64,000 nt of DNA from Trichosphaerium sp. ATCC 40318 (GCA_038496445.1 JALMLS010000064.1:62001-126000); one strand, 5' to 3'. Positions 45,624 to 58,817 are shown, counted from the first letter of the stretch. Translations and numbers: made by a program. The notes: generated by a model from the sequence alone, not told the origin.

Positions 45624-46593
45624 CTAGGACCATAGTTGTAAAAAAATTAAAAGTATTGGAGGAAAAGTTACAGAAAACCTCCCAGACACAGGAAAAGCCA
45701 CCTCCGGCGTAAAAACCTGTTTACCCTTACATAGTTTGTTCCATATCCATCCCTCCATTACATCCATATCCATATCTTCTGTGATTTTCCAAACACATTC
45801 CTGTCCATTCCGTATTATACTAGTTCTATGTAACACCTGTGTCCGGACCTTGTGTCCATGCCGGCTAGCTCTCCAACAACCTCTACCAACTTTCCTACCC
45901 CTTTTTTCTCTGATTTTCGCTTCCATAGTACATCTCGCCTTGTATTTACGGTACACTAGCGTCATGTACGCATTATTGATCATCTTAGTAGCCTGGGCTG
46001 CCTTATGTTTGTTCAGACCCAATACGTTAGCCACTCGTTCCATCATGCCCTTCATAACCCATTCTTGTGATGTACGATATGCAAAGTTGTCATTTATATC
46101 CTTTTGAGTACCCCACATCTCTGCTAGTTCCTCCGCTCTCGTGATGACAGGCATGCCTTGATGCATGTCGTCTGTGAAGAGCTCTCGATACATGGTGGTC
46201 TTTTTCCTCGCTCATACCGAGCATGGCTACCTCTCTCATCTCGTTAGATACTTTCCATGTTTTTACCATATCCGGTAATACAAATACATTTCCGTCCGTA
46301 ACCCTAATGATACATGACCTATTGGCATCTGACTCTTCCCACAATAGTCTAGTGTGTTTCCAGAATAGAACGTGATTAACAATATGGCAAATGTGTGTAA
46401 TAAAATGAAACCAAAAGTTAAAATCACTGTTTTCGCAAACCAAAAAGTGATAATAGTCTTCTATAACTTCACTACCTATTTTGTGGCAAACTCCGCAGTA
46501 TGGGTATGGGTACATAATGCGGTTACGTTTGGACCACACAGACTCTGCCTTGCCAGCTCTTCTTGTATTATGACATGCCTTGTTAAGGTGCAA
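45624..46593 (-). pseudogene. Non-LTR retrotransposon relic, C-terminal part
   Basis: Two overlapping minus-strand frames in different phases (46593-46090 and 46193-45624) look like one protein broken by a frameshift near 46190. The first has YCGVCHKIGSEVIEDYYHFL and CENSDFNFW, the C-x2-C ... H-x4-C knuckle found after the reverse transcriptase in many LINE ORF2 proteins, and ends in a region matching the start of the second (MYRELFTDDMHQ). The second ends at a stop at 45624. The upstream RT part is missing here. It probably joins the 47660-48240 relic, from which it is separated by the copy 2 transposon. Confidence 0.55.
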
Positions 46594-46785
46594 AGAATGG
46601 TTTTCAGCAAAAAGCTACATTTTGCACTTTATTAAGTTTTCTCCTCTACTTTTTAAGTAAATGCCCTAATAACCTTAAAACACCCTCATCTATTAATAAT
46701 ACATGTTTTTGTACCTTACGATTACAAGCTGCCATTTAATTGCAGTAATTTTTTTGGATTTTTTGATTGCCAAAATCCAAACAAA

Positions 46786-47509
46786 CAGGGTTAAAACTGG
46801 AGTTGGCATTTGAAAGCAAATGCCTACTAAATGCTTGTTTAAATGCCTGTTTTTATGGCCAAATGCCTGGTAGATGCTTGAATCCAGTTCACAACTATTC
46901 CAGCATAAACAAGGCATTTAACCCTCCAAATGCTGGACATAAATCAAGCATAATTCAGGTATAATGCAGGCATAAAATAGGCATTTATAAGGTATCAAAC
47001 TTGTATTTATTTGTGTTACAACAATGTATACAATTACAAAAAAAAAGTTCCAAAGTATTGTTATAATTTCGATCGCCTGTGTATTACATGTAATTTACTT
47101 TCGCTCTATTTGCAGGTGTATTTGGGTGCTGCGGTTCGAATGAGCTAGGTTTCGTTAGAATTAATAAAATGCTAAGAGCGCTATGTGCCGTTTAATATAG
47201 GACCACCATTTTCGTTCAGTGTTTTTTTTGCTGTTGTTGTTTGGAGATTGTACTTTTTCTATATACCTACCTTAAAGTATACAAACATGAACATCCCTTC
47301 ATTGAACTAAAAGGGTTTTGGCATTGCTTACATATGCCAAGGGTGGCATGTTTTGAAATGCTTGATTAATGCCATGCCAAAAAAATGCAGGCATTTCATA
47401 AGCAGTTGTTACTTGTGTTCCATGAAATGCCTATTTTATGCTTTATTATGCCTGATTTCAACCAAATGCCAGCATTTGCTAGGTAATGCCAACTCCAGTT
47501 TTAGCCCTG
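46786..47509 (+). mobile_element. MITE-like DNA transposon, copy 2
   Basis: 724 bases with near-perfect terminal inverted repeats: CAGGGTTAAAACTGGAGT at the left end and the complement of CAGGGCTAAAACTGGAGT at the right (longer match, ~25 bases with one change). It sits between the two LINE relic pieces, so it probably inserted into the LINE. No coding capacity. It lies inverted to copy 1, ~3.2 kb away. Confidence 0.8.
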
Positions 47510-47517
47510 TTATTTAA

Positions 47518-47665
47518 TTGTACTCTACCTGTATGGATCCCGTATGTAACCTGTACAGGTAGAGTACGGGTCAACAATACAGAACCCGTACGGGTTAAGT
47601 ACGGGTCAAAAGTACAGGTTTCATACAGGTTTAGTACAGGTCAAAATCCCAATTCCAGTACTGTA
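47518..47665. repeat. TACGGGT/TACAGGT repeat block 3
   Basis: TACAGGTAGAGTACGGGTCA, then ACAATACAGAACCCGTACGG, and so on; the same order as block 1, starting directly after transposon copy 2 and running to the LINE relic. Confidence 0.7.
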
Positions 47666-48240
47666 CCTCTAAGAGAACTAATTGATTTAAAAATTTTGGG
47701 TACATTCCACTTTTTATCTATCATTGATTGAAGTGTGGGAGGCCATTTAACATCTAAGGGTTTAGGTGTATTGTGTTTGACAATGTCAGACACTTTAACA
47801 TACTGTTGATTGGGAAGTACTTTGATATCTTTAGCCAGCTTGGACCACTGAATATAACAATTGTAACCAATGTTAGACAGATTAGATTCCCATAAATCAG
47901 AGTATAATGTGACAACTCTAGTGTGTCTCAACCATAATGATGCTTTAAAGTTATTGGCAATGGTGGAAATGTCTGGAACTGACAAGCCACCTAGATGGAA
48001 AGGTAAACTAGTTCTAGAGCCTAAAGAGGAATGATAAGTGTGAGAATTGTTGTATACTTTAGAAACATTGTTGATACTGTCATAGTAGCCATAAAAAAGA
48101 AACCAATTAACAATATTACACCATTGCCTGTCAATATGAGCTGGTATATCCAATGGCCTAGCAAAGTAAAGCACTTGGGACTGTGCATATGTTCTCAGTA
48201 TAGAATGCTTGTACAAGTCAAAATCTTGATTTCAGTATTG
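47660..48240 (-). pseudogene. Non-LTR retrotransposon relic, post-reverse-transcriptase segment
   Basis: A ~190-codon frame with QSQVLYFARPLDIPAHIDRQ, then CNIVNWFLFYG and LPFHLGGLSVPDISTIANNF, followed by KASLWLRH. This is the connector after the RT thumb in LINE-type elements (the usual R-VLP-P, W and GGL-PD--- ALW pattern). No RT catalytic motifs lie upstream (RAE1 begins at 48462), so the copy is truncated. On the minus strand it would continue into 46593-45624 if transposon copy 2 were absent. Confidence 0.6.
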
Positions 48241-48461
48241 TAATAATGTAGTCATGACAAAACTAAATCACATCACCTCATTGTAACACAAATAAACACG
48301 ACTTATAAATGGTTTATCATAACTCACAAACCATATTAATACTGCAAGTGTATTTTGTAAGGCATAAAGAGGCATATTGACCACTTTATTTAACTTTTTG
48401 CATTTCACTGAATTTGAAAATTCAACACTGTCAAAATTAGTTTATTATTACCACTAGCGAC

Positions 48462-50053
48462 ATGTACGGCTCTCAAAACAACCCCAACAAAGATCACGAA
48501 GTTAGCTCACCTCCATCTGATGGCATTTCAAGCTTGTCGTGGTCCCCTAATAGCCAATTTCTTGTTGCAGGAAGCTGGGACGAAAAGGTAACGAATAGAT
48601 ACTAAATTGACGACGTAGAAACATATTATACAGGTCAGATGCTGGCAAATCAACCACGGCGGGAATAATTCTTTTCAATCGTCGCCCAAAAGCATGACGG
48701 CAGTAGGAGCGCCTATTTTATGTACAGAATTTGCTCCAGTACGCTTCAATCAGTCGTAAACAACCAAAACTCAATTTTTTGAACACAGGACGGTGCAAAA
48801 GTGTTCACAGGCGCTTGCGATGGCAAAGCGCAGCTATGGGATCTTCAAGCGAATAAATTACAAGCCATAGGAAAGGTGCGTCAACTGCTGCTTTCGCGCT
48901 CAATTGAGCAGGAAACAACGTTGCCACACAGTTGTGTAGTAAGATGTATTAACACAACCACAGCACGACCAACCAATACGACACATGGCATGGGTGGCCA
49001 ACCATAATTTGCTTGTCACCGGTGGTTGGGACAAAACGCTTAAATACTGGGATTGCAGGCAGCCTAATCCATCCGCTACGGTACGTTTGCGATCAACTGG
49101 CGTCTATCAACAGTACTAACATCATTTGCACAGGTACAAATGCCTGAACGCGTCTACGCAATGGATATAGTGGGCAGGCTAGGTGTTATAGGATGCGCTA
49201 ACCGACACATTTTGGCGTTTGACATGCAAAAACCGCAAACACCTCTCAGAGTACGTATAAATGTCCCTTTTGACCGTGCTTAGACATTTACACTTTGTAG
49301 AAAGTAGATAGTCCACTCAAGTGTCAGACACGATGCATTGCTTGCTTTCCTGACGCAACTGGCTTTGCTCTCGGTTCAATAGAAGGCCGTGTGGCAATAC
49401 ACTACGTCAACCAAAACCGAGCAAGGTACGCGTAATGTGCAGCCACTTTACGCATATTACTGCCACTCTTCACCTCACCTCTCCGAACAATGACTGACAA
49501 GTTAAAATAGCGACAACTTTGCATTCAAATGTCACAGAGAGGGGAAAAACGTTCACGCTGTTAACTGTATTGCTTTTAACTCTCAATACGGCACATTTGC
49601 AACTTGTGGGTCAGATGGAACCTTCCACTTTTGGGATAAGGTATACAAACTCAAGTGCCAACAAATTTCTCCCCCTAACACCATTGTAGAACAGCAAGCA
49701 ACGCCTCAAACAATTTAAAAAGTGTGCAAAGTCTATAACTGCTGCTGCATTCTCACCAAATTCCAGTGCTTTCGCATATGCTGTAAGCTACGATTGGAGC
49801 AAGGTACGTTCTTTGACATCACTAACCAGTGTGACATACTCAACCACATGACAATCACATACTAACTAAAAATGTAGGGTGTACAACGATACAACCCTTC
49901 TGACCCGAATTCTATTTACATTCATGGCACTCCACCTGGCGAAATCCAATCTAGAGCTAAACCAAGTGCGTTGATTGCATATTTTACATGTTTTCTGGTT
50001 TTTATTATTATTTTTTTTTGACACTTATTTGCGCTCTAGATCGCCGACACTAA
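48462..50053 (+). CDS. RAE1: mRNA export factor RAE1/Gle2 (WD40)
   Basis: A seven-bladed WD40 protein of the nuclear pore that binds the Nup98 GLEBS motif and takes part in mRNA export and spindle assembly. The N-terminus [20 protein letters not shown] leads to [126 protein letters not shown] and [12 protein letters not shown]. These are the standard blades in order, with the GSWD and GGWD signatures typical of RAE1. The inferred end is AKPNRRH with TAA at 50051-50053. About ten introns of 40-70 bases. It converges on NAF1 with only ~58 bases between stops. Confidence 0.95.
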
Positions 50054-50085
50054 ACTGTGTGCTGCCGACCACGATTTTTGTACAA

Positions 50086-50091
50086 AATAAA
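50086..50091 (+). terminator. Putative poly(A) signal of RAE1
   Basis: AATAAA 33 bases after the RAE1 stop. The transcript would then likely end inside the NAF1 3' region. Confidence 0.4.
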
Positions 50092-50110
50092 ATTACAGTT
50101 TTCTTCGTTT

Positions 50111-51552
50111 TTAGTTCACATTCCAATTTGGCTTGTATGTACCTGTACCGCCAGGTTGGCCCCACGCTTGCTGTGGATATTGCGGCATCTGCCCTTGCGC
50201 AGGTACTTGCCCTTGAGGTGACCACTGATACTGGTAAGGGTAAGGATACGTCATACCAGCTCCTCCCGCATGCGCCATTGGATGTGCTTGATACCCTTGT
50301 GCAACCGGATATTGGCTGTACTGTTGCTGTAAATGAGGAGGCATAGGTTGATGCTGGTGAGGAGGTACGGACATAGACTGTCGCTGTTGCTGCATAGGCG
50401 GAGCAGCTACTCTTTGTTTCTTTCTTGGTCTACTCCTGCCAGCAGCTCTTCCATTAGCCTTTCTAGTTGCACTCTTTGATTGTTTCTTTGCTTGCTTTGC
50501 CTTGCGCTCTTCCTCGTCGTCCGAGAAGTCTTGCAAGTGAAGTGGCAATTCCTCGTCCCATTGCCCACTGGCATCATAGCCTTTAGTGTATACGTGCTCT
50601 GGCACCACCAGTGATACTTTATCAGGCGGAAAGTACAATGTCAAGCCTATCTTAAAATGGTGCGCAACATCATCGTCTATACGCACTGAGTACACTGGAT
50701 CTTCTACTTGCCCAAAAATGTCTGTTATAGTACCCAGCACTACCCTCTCGGCGGTGCATATCACACTATTGGGTGATAGATGCGTTTCTCTACAAGATGG
50801 TGTGAGTATAAGCAGTGCGTGCACATCGGACAATCATTTTGTACCGTGGGTGTGATTTTAATATGGCTACACTATCTACAATGCTCTCCACTGTGCCAAC
50901 AATATCAAGCTTTTCTGTGGGCGCAATAGGTGGAATGTCTTTCACTTCTACAAGCGCACAAGGACACATTAGTATTTGATTGCGAAAGGGAAAAACAGTT
51001 TATATATTGTCTTAAAAAAAACTGTGGCTTACTTGTGTACGAACAGTCATCAACTTCATGCTTCGTCCTCAGCACTGGAAATACACTCGCCTTGTTCGCC
51101 TCCAACGTAGGTTTTGCAGTACTGTCATGCTCCGATTGAGGCTCTTGCTGCGTTGTGGTAACAGTTGGTTGTGGCACTTGCTTTGCTTGTTCTTCGGCGT
51201 CGTCGCTGTCAGACGAACTGTCGACAGACCAGCTATGAAGGCTTGATTCAGAGGCTGAGTATGCAACCAACCCTTCGGAAGCGGCCTTGTCGGATTCAGT
51301 GGCGCGCGTTTGCGCAACTGCCTTGCTTGTATCATTTTGCTTCTCGTTGCCACTTTTGGCGTCACTGCTGTCACTTTCACTCTCCTCCGAACTTTCAGAA
51401 GCGCTGTCAGAGGACGACGAGGATGAAGTGCCATCATCAGAACTTGACACTGAATGTGACGCTTTGCGTTTCTTTGGCCTTTTTACGCGTAAATACGGTA
51501 CAAATAACCAATTGTGACATTACCGCGATAAAGTGGTGAGAACACCGTCCAT
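50111..51552 (-). CDS. NAF1: H/ACA snoRNP assembly factor NAF1
   Basis: A chaperone that binds dyskerin/Cbf5 in place of Gar1 during H/ACA snoRNP and telomerase RNP assembly. The first exon MDGVLTTLSR (ATG at 51552) splices to PKKRKASHSVSSSDDGTSS, then a long Ser/Asp/Glu-rich acidic stretch. The conserved core follows: DIPPIAPTEKLDIVGTVESI, then ICTAERVVLGTITDIFGQVE and DPVYSVRI, with VYTKGYDASGQWDEELPLHL, the Gar1-like fold with the KGxDAS motif. SDDEEERKAKQ and a basic region (RSRPRKKQR) come next, then a Gln/Pro/Met-rich tail ending GTYKPNWNVN. This order (acidic, core, basic, PQ-rich tail) is as in NAF1 of animals and fungi. Four or so introns. Confidence 0.9.
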
Positions 51553-51573
51553 TTTTTCGTCTAACCTCTGAAA

Positions 51574-52262
51574 TTGCTTACCTACGCAATTAATATTCGT
51601 TATTGCAGCAATTATGCGCACCCAGCGTTCCAAGCTGTTCAGCGAGGTTATTCAACGCCGAAACAACACTCAGCGTTAGGTCAGACATATGTTGCGCGAG
51701 CCTTGATCAATTCTTCGTTATGTAGCAAAAAAAAAAAAAAAATGTGCAAAAAGTCAACAGAACATCGCGTCTGTCAAACAATTTCACCTACGGTACCTGC
51801 AAAGTCGATGACGGACACTGAGAGGTACGTAAGTCGGTTAATGGTTGTAACAGTAACAGTATTGACACAGTGTACTACAACAAGCACTCACAGCAAACTG
51901 TGGGCACTTGGTCGGCATGGACTGGCGGTTCGGTGGTATGTACAACGACCTATTTGAATTTTTAAAGCTGTAATTTAAATAATTAACACCAGATATGTTA
52001 ATCGCGACCGTTAACGCCTGAGTTTATAGTTACGACATCGAATAAGAATTTGGAGCGAGTCGGTTCAACATTTTTACAGCTCAAGCTGTCTATCGATAGA
52101 GGAGGTGGTAACATTCACAAAGTTCACCTTGGTGCGTGTCGTGGTAATTTCGTACAAAGTTTCCAAACTGACTGGTCGTTTTCAGAGTTGACACTCCCTC
52201 AATTTTATAAATTTATGGGCGAAATGGAAAAAGCCAAAGCCAACTTGGAACTCTTGTGGTAG
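51574..52262 (+). CDS. COMMD7-like: COMM domain protein, COMMD7-like
   Basis: A subunit of the Commander complex, which works with Retriever and CCC in endosomal recycling. The C-terminal COMM domain is clear once spliced: NCGHLVGMDWRFGV, then TFLQLKLSIDRGGGNIHKVH and LELTLPQFYKFMGEMEKAKA, ending NLELLW. LPQFYxFxxEMEKAK is typical of COMMD7. An intron (about 52131-52187) lies before ELTLPQ. The N-terminal helical part is poorly resolved: exons between 51574 and 51850 are uncertain and the start given is only the first ATG. Its 5' end lies ~20 bases from the NAF1 start codon on the other strand, so the two share a promoter or overlap in their 5' UTRs. Confidence 0.75.
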
Positions 52263-52323
52263 AAAATAATAATACAAGAACATGTCTCATTTATTTACAT
52301 GCACGGTCGTTTGCCAACATTGT

Positions 52324-53778
<1,455 letters not shown>

Positions 53779-53988
53779 TCTGTGTGTTGCGAAATGCACT
53801 ACAATAAATGATGACAGCGTTTGGTAAACACAACGGAGCAATAAAAATACTGTTGACCGCTTAATTACTAATTTTGTCTTCGGTTTTTTTTTTGGCTAAT
53901 TATTCAATTTTCTACCCCGAACGCGTCCGTTTGTTAAGCGCGTTTAGTTACATTCCACTGGCGCCTATATATAAAAAACAGCAACAAA
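53779..53988. promoter_or_regulatory. Divergent promoter region between KAE1 and CYRI genes
   Basis: 210 bases between start codons. TATATATAAA at 53966-53975 lies 14-23 bases before the CYRI ATG, very close for a TATA box unless the 5' UTR is almost absent. Confidence 0.45.
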
Positions 53989-55725
53989 ATGGGACAGTTA
54001 TTCGCAAAGATTATGAACAACAATAATCCGTCCACGGACATCTTCTTGGACTTCGAAAGTACGGTTTAATTTTAATGTTTCGCACTGCAACGCACTTTGT
54101 GCGCATCGGCTTGTTGTAAAAGCCTTTGCTACCACAAAATGGGTATATTCTAGCTGGTTGGGGCTCTATTGACTTTGATTTACCTCCAGAGGCCGAGCCA
54201 GAGTCCGAGGAGGAAAGACAAATATACGAGGCCGTTGCGGCCGTTTTAGACAAAGGTCCCGACATACTGGATCAATTGTTCGACTACACAGGGTGTGAGG
54301 AACACATTAGAAAGGTAATCGCGCAGTGCACCGTTTTTGGGCTTGCAGACACCTCGCGGTTTTCCAAAAATCCCACCTTTATTTATTACCGCGTCGTGTA
54401 GTTGTTTTGGTGGACACTTTGCAACTTTTTGGTGATACTGTATTTTGTAACTTTGCTCATAGGCAATCACTACCCCGTCCAAAGAGACTGAAAAAGCGGC
54501 ATGGGATGCAATTTTACCAGCCGTTGATCAATTACAGAAGTTCTACGAGTTTTCGTTGGAGTTAGGTGCGTCAGCGATCAACTAGCGTTTTTTATTGCTT
54601 ATTGTAAAGGCAAACACACAAGGAACCAAAAACAAAAAAAAAGAAAAAGATAAATTAAAACCAAAAAGATAGTTAGGCAAATTACGCCTTTAATTCATTC
54701 AACCACTAATTTGCGCTTAGAGGAATGTTTCCCTAAATTGTTGGTCGCCTTGTTTAAAGGCGTTGCACACTCAATTGACACGCAACAAGCCTTAGCCAAA
54801 CAATTGGCTGATGTATTTGATTTCGTTTTGCGATTCGATGATTCAAAGGTGCGTTTTTTTGGATTAAATTGTCTTCTAGCACACCATCTATAACAGAAAT
54901 TCCAGGAGTTTTATAATTTTTTTTTCGTGAATTGCTAGCAACATTATTTTTCGAGAATCAAAAAAAAAAAAACAAAAAAACCCAGGAAAAAGACTACGCG
55001 TGTGAACGATCATGTCATTAACATAAAATCTAGATGGTGAACCCTGCGATACAAAATGACTTCTCGTACTACCGTAGAACATTGAACAGAATCAAGCTTA
55101 CCACTGGTAACGCCAACATTAAGATCAGAGATGAACTCGCTAACAGAATGTCCCTCTTCTTTGCGTACCCAACACCAATGATGCGCTGTCTATCAGAAAC
55201 CACTGTTAAATTCTTGTCACAGGTAACTCGGATAGGTTTAAAGTTTATTGCACGACTCACGTTAATTAGAATTCTGTACCTCGCGATCACGTTACTCGGG
55301 GATTGGGTCTAATGGCCAACGTTTGCCAAGAGATGGTTGAGAGGAAAAAGTTTGCAAGCGCACAAACAAACATGTTTTGCCTTCGCGCAATGACTGGTTG
55401 TGTAATATTGGTTGATCACGTTAACATTCAAGGCGCTTTTTTCAAAAAATCCACCATCAATGCACGTGTTTTTTTGAGTCTAATAATTTATACTTGCCTT
55501 TTAATCCTTACTGGTTTGTGATGATCCTTGTCTTACCTCCATCTAGGTTAAATCGTGCATAATGGTTTTGAAGAACTTTACGGATAGCCCAACTGATGGT
55601 TTGTTGAACGCATTGCGTTTCACCACGATCCACCTTAATGACCCTGGTATGTTTTAATGTCAACTCAAAGTTTTGCTTACTCGGATGTAGACACGCCAAA
55701 CTCCATTAAACAGCTATTGGCTTAA
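53989..55725 (+). CDS. CYRI: CYRI/FAM49 family protein (CYFIP-related Rac1 interactor)
   Basis: Binds active Rac1 through a DUF1394 fold shared with CYFIP and damps Scar/WAVE-Arp2/3 actin assembly at the leading edge. The N-terminus MGQLFAKIM has Gly2 for myristoylation, as in animal FAM49. Then come GPDILDQLFDYTGCEEHIRK, WDAILPAVDQLQKFYEFSLE, FPKLLVALFKGVAHSIDTQQ, LAKQLADVFDFVLRFDDSKM, NDFSYYRRTLNRIKL and MSLFFAYPTPMMRCLSETTV. These are near-diagnostic of the family (FDELKM and SYYRRTL/SLFYA--TPML regions). Later exons give NVCQEMVERKKF, FCLRAMTGCVILVDHVN, GAFFKKSTIN and ALRFTTIHLND; it ends NSIKQLLA. About nine introns. It implies Rac-Scar driven motility or phagocytosis. Confidence 0.94.
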
Positions 55726-55866
55726 TCAAATTTACTGGCCTGATATAATACGGCGACTACATGTAATAGGCCGCGAAAATGCCGCTACAAAACTGTTGTA
55801 CAGCAAGGTCGAACTTTGTTTTATTGTAAACACTATTTATAAAATGAATGCGGAAAGCACCTTTTC

Positions 55867-58817
55867 TCACAAAAAATCCTTGACAAAAGTACTTCGGCGA
55901 ACACCATTTGTACATCCGTCTCTGTAGTGGAAAGTTACGCTCTCGTTCTTTTGTGTTTGCTTTTGAGATTGTGCCAGGGGTTGTGCCTTGGGCTGAATGA
56001 TGCGCCCAAAGAAATCTCGTTCTTGTTGAACCTTTATTTTTGGCGTTAGTTTGCACTTTTGATGGCTTTCTCCAAAGTCCTTACCTTTTTGTTTTGTGAT
56101 TTCTTCACTGGAGAAAGCTTGCTGGAAGTCTTGACCTTGTTCATCTAATCTCAAAGTTAGCAGTTGGAGGCGCTGTACCACTTGCCTCTTCAAACAAAAG
56201 TCGTCGCCACTGCTGTGAGAGCTGTTTTAAAAATGTTGTCTTGTCACTGTCAGCTGCAGAAACAGTATAATCCGCAAGGTTATCAACAGGTCTAAATGGA
56301 GTCAGTGTCTAGGTAGTGTACTTATAAGGTTGGTGTACGGTTGCAGCAAGTAAGAGGCATCTTGGGTATCTGTGCCGGGGTTGAATTGGTACTTGAGTCC
56401 GTATTGCTTGTGCACTTCAATTTGCCTATTGCGAGACGGTCATTGAGAGGGGGTGGTGTAATAAATACCAAATTCATGCAACACTGTCGTACCATTCTAA
56501 TCGGGCTTTTTCTTTGGCTGACATCAAGTAGACAGGTCGTACATCGGCTTCATTGAAGCGTGTTATTGCAAGCAAAAATGGAATAACTTGTGTTCCTGTT
56601 TCTCTTTTACTCGTAGATAGAACAAGCTCTGGCGTTATGCCGCTAAACATACTGTCAACAATGGGGTGCAGTGAAGTGGATGTGTATAAGGCGACATGAA
56701 AAAGGGATTGCGCAGGTTATTGTATTGCAAGACAATTCACGTACGCTGCAAAATCATCAATGACACACAGCGTTTCCTTTGTGCGCATTATCGATCTGTC
56801 TTCTGGCCATGATAGCTTGAAGTTGTCTTTAAACACGATATTCTTGTTGGTAGGTGCGAACAGGCAATGGTGCTTCATCGCCGTCAGTGACATGGCACCG
56901 TACTGTAGGCCATGCGCTTGGTGTTTGTAACTTGTAGTCTGCATCAGATCCGCCCAGGAATGCCAGTCAGAGGCTTCACTCAGTTTGACGAGGTCGTAGT
57001 CACGTTGTGCGAATTGAGGGTAGTGGTGGAAGACGCCACGCAAGTACGACTGCAGTGCCTTACCGTCCAATCGAGAGACAGATCGCCACAGTGTATTGAA
57101 AGGACTGAACTGGGCCAATTGTGAGGCGGCATGTTCATGTACAGCAAGACCAACTGTCACGTGGTTAGCAAGCACCCCGCTGGCAAGTTAAACAATCACA
57201 TATATGTTGACGTACGTTTTGCACGTTCTTGGTTTGTGCGTGCTATCTGCGCTTTGAGATGTTTGGATTTGTCCTCGTTGATTGCAAATGTATCTTGCCA
57301 CAGAGCAAAGGGGCTGGAGTCATGTTGTTGGCCTTGTTGTGATCCAAAACCAGCAATCAATGATCCAGTCATCACCTTCGTTGTGCGTGACAGAAGCTGT
57401 AATGTGTTGATAGAAGCGCGAATGTCATTCCGAGTCATTTCCAGGAGGCTAGTCATTGCGGAGTCATCGCACTTTAGGCCTTCAGCTTTGGCTATTGACA
57501 CCAGTCTGTTTTTGAGGACGCGTTTGTCTGGCGGTGGGAGGCGACATATCGACACTGTGTGGAAAGGGCCCTTGTACTTTCGCAGTGGGATCATTGTTGG
57601 AGCGTATAGGTTGTTACAAGTGCAAATGATAGGACGGTATACGCGATGGTACTTGCCTCTCTACAGTGCAAACGAGTCTCAGCATTTTGTTGTAACAACA
57701 TTTAGAAACAACATTGGGGAAAGTGAAATATAACCCTAGTGGGAGGTGTACCTTGTTCTTTTGTTCGCGTAAGAAATAAGCAATGGCAGATATCGTCGCC
57801 TAAACACAATCAATTACTCAGGAGTTTTATTGCAGTTGCGGATTGAGACATGGTGCAACCCCGTACCCTGTTAACAACGCCATCGAGTTCGTCTAGTATC
57901 AAGCATCTAGGTTTGTTTTCGCCTTGTACATTGTGTACAGAGACGACGTCCACCAGTTTGGGTATCAAAGCGCTCTTATATCGATCGTCACTTGCATTAA
58001 AGATAATGGGATCGAACCCAGCGTGTTTTGCCACCGTCACTGCCAGCGTGGTTTTTCCTACACCTGGAGATCCGGCCAAGATGGTCATCCGACAATCGGG
58101 CCTCTTTTTCAGTTTGTCTGTGGTGTGTTGATGATTCTCGGCGTAGTCTGCCCATTCCTTGAGCCAGCTCAATAGCTTTCGGTTTTCTACCTACGCCAAC
58201 AAAACAACGTCAGTACGTGTCCGAAAAAGAATAGCACGAAGCCCCTTTTGTACCTCCTTTGATATCAGCTGAAAATATTTGTTGGGCGAGTATTTGTCTA
58301 CCCATAGCTCAGTTGCTAGTTGTTGATTGTCGTCTGTCATTGTGTGATCGTTCTCATCCGACGTGCTTTTTGCTTTCGCGTTAACCATCATTTCCATAAA
58401 GCGCATTGGTGTTTTAAGGCTGCAACCAGCGTAATCGTCCTCCATGGTAGTGGCGTCATTGTCGTCTTCTAACTCCAAGTACACTCTGTGCGTAAATGAG
58501 CTAAAACATAGCCATTTGCTTGTATGTGCGTGAGGAGGCGGTTTTGGGAGGGACAGTATGTCAACCTTCAAATGCCATGTTAAACAAAAACGTGCCGTTG
58601 GCCATCAGGTGTAGTTACTGGTATGCGGTCACGAATTATGGGAGTCTTCTTACTCAGTTTGGTTGGCACCTTGCGTTTTTTTGTTGTGCGTTCGTCGTTT
58701 GGCGATTCTCGTCTTCTCTTCGACCTGCGGTGCGTACTGGTTTGTTCTAGGCGTAATTTATTTTAATTGCGTTACAAAACTTGTCTTACCGTCTTCATTG
58801 ACCTCCATAGGTTCCAT
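55867..58817 (-). CDS. CTF18: Chromosome transmission fidelity protein 18 (CTF18 RFC clamp-loader subunit)
   Basis: The large subunit of the alternative clamp loader (with Ctf8, Dcc1 and Rfc2-5) that loads PCNA and supports cohesion and the replication checkpoint. MEPMEVNEDG begins exon 1 (ATG at 58817), then an acidic linker. LWVDKYSPNKYFQLIS leads to LLSWLKEWADYAENHQH, the CTF18 box. Walker A is ILAGSPGVGKTTLAVTVAK, followed by FDPIIFNASDDRYKSALIP, and Walker B is CLILDELDGVVNRVRG. Sensor 1 and the arginine-finger region read PIICTCNNLYAPTMIPLRKY and FHTVSICRLPPPDKRVLKNR, then DIRASINTLQLLSR. The C-terminal region ends GCTNGVRRSTFVKDFL, matching the family's PCNA/Ctf8-binding tail. An intron-rich gene of ~850 residues. 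Confidence 0.92.

Noticed and set aside
47140-47160. GGTTCGAAT resembling a tRNA B box
   Set aside because: No A box, no acceptor stem, and it lies inside a transposon copy. I found no convincing tRNA or rRNA gene in the window.
57131-57733. 200-codon plus-strand frame
   Set aside because: Lies entirely opposite well-supported CTF18 exons (sensor 1 region).
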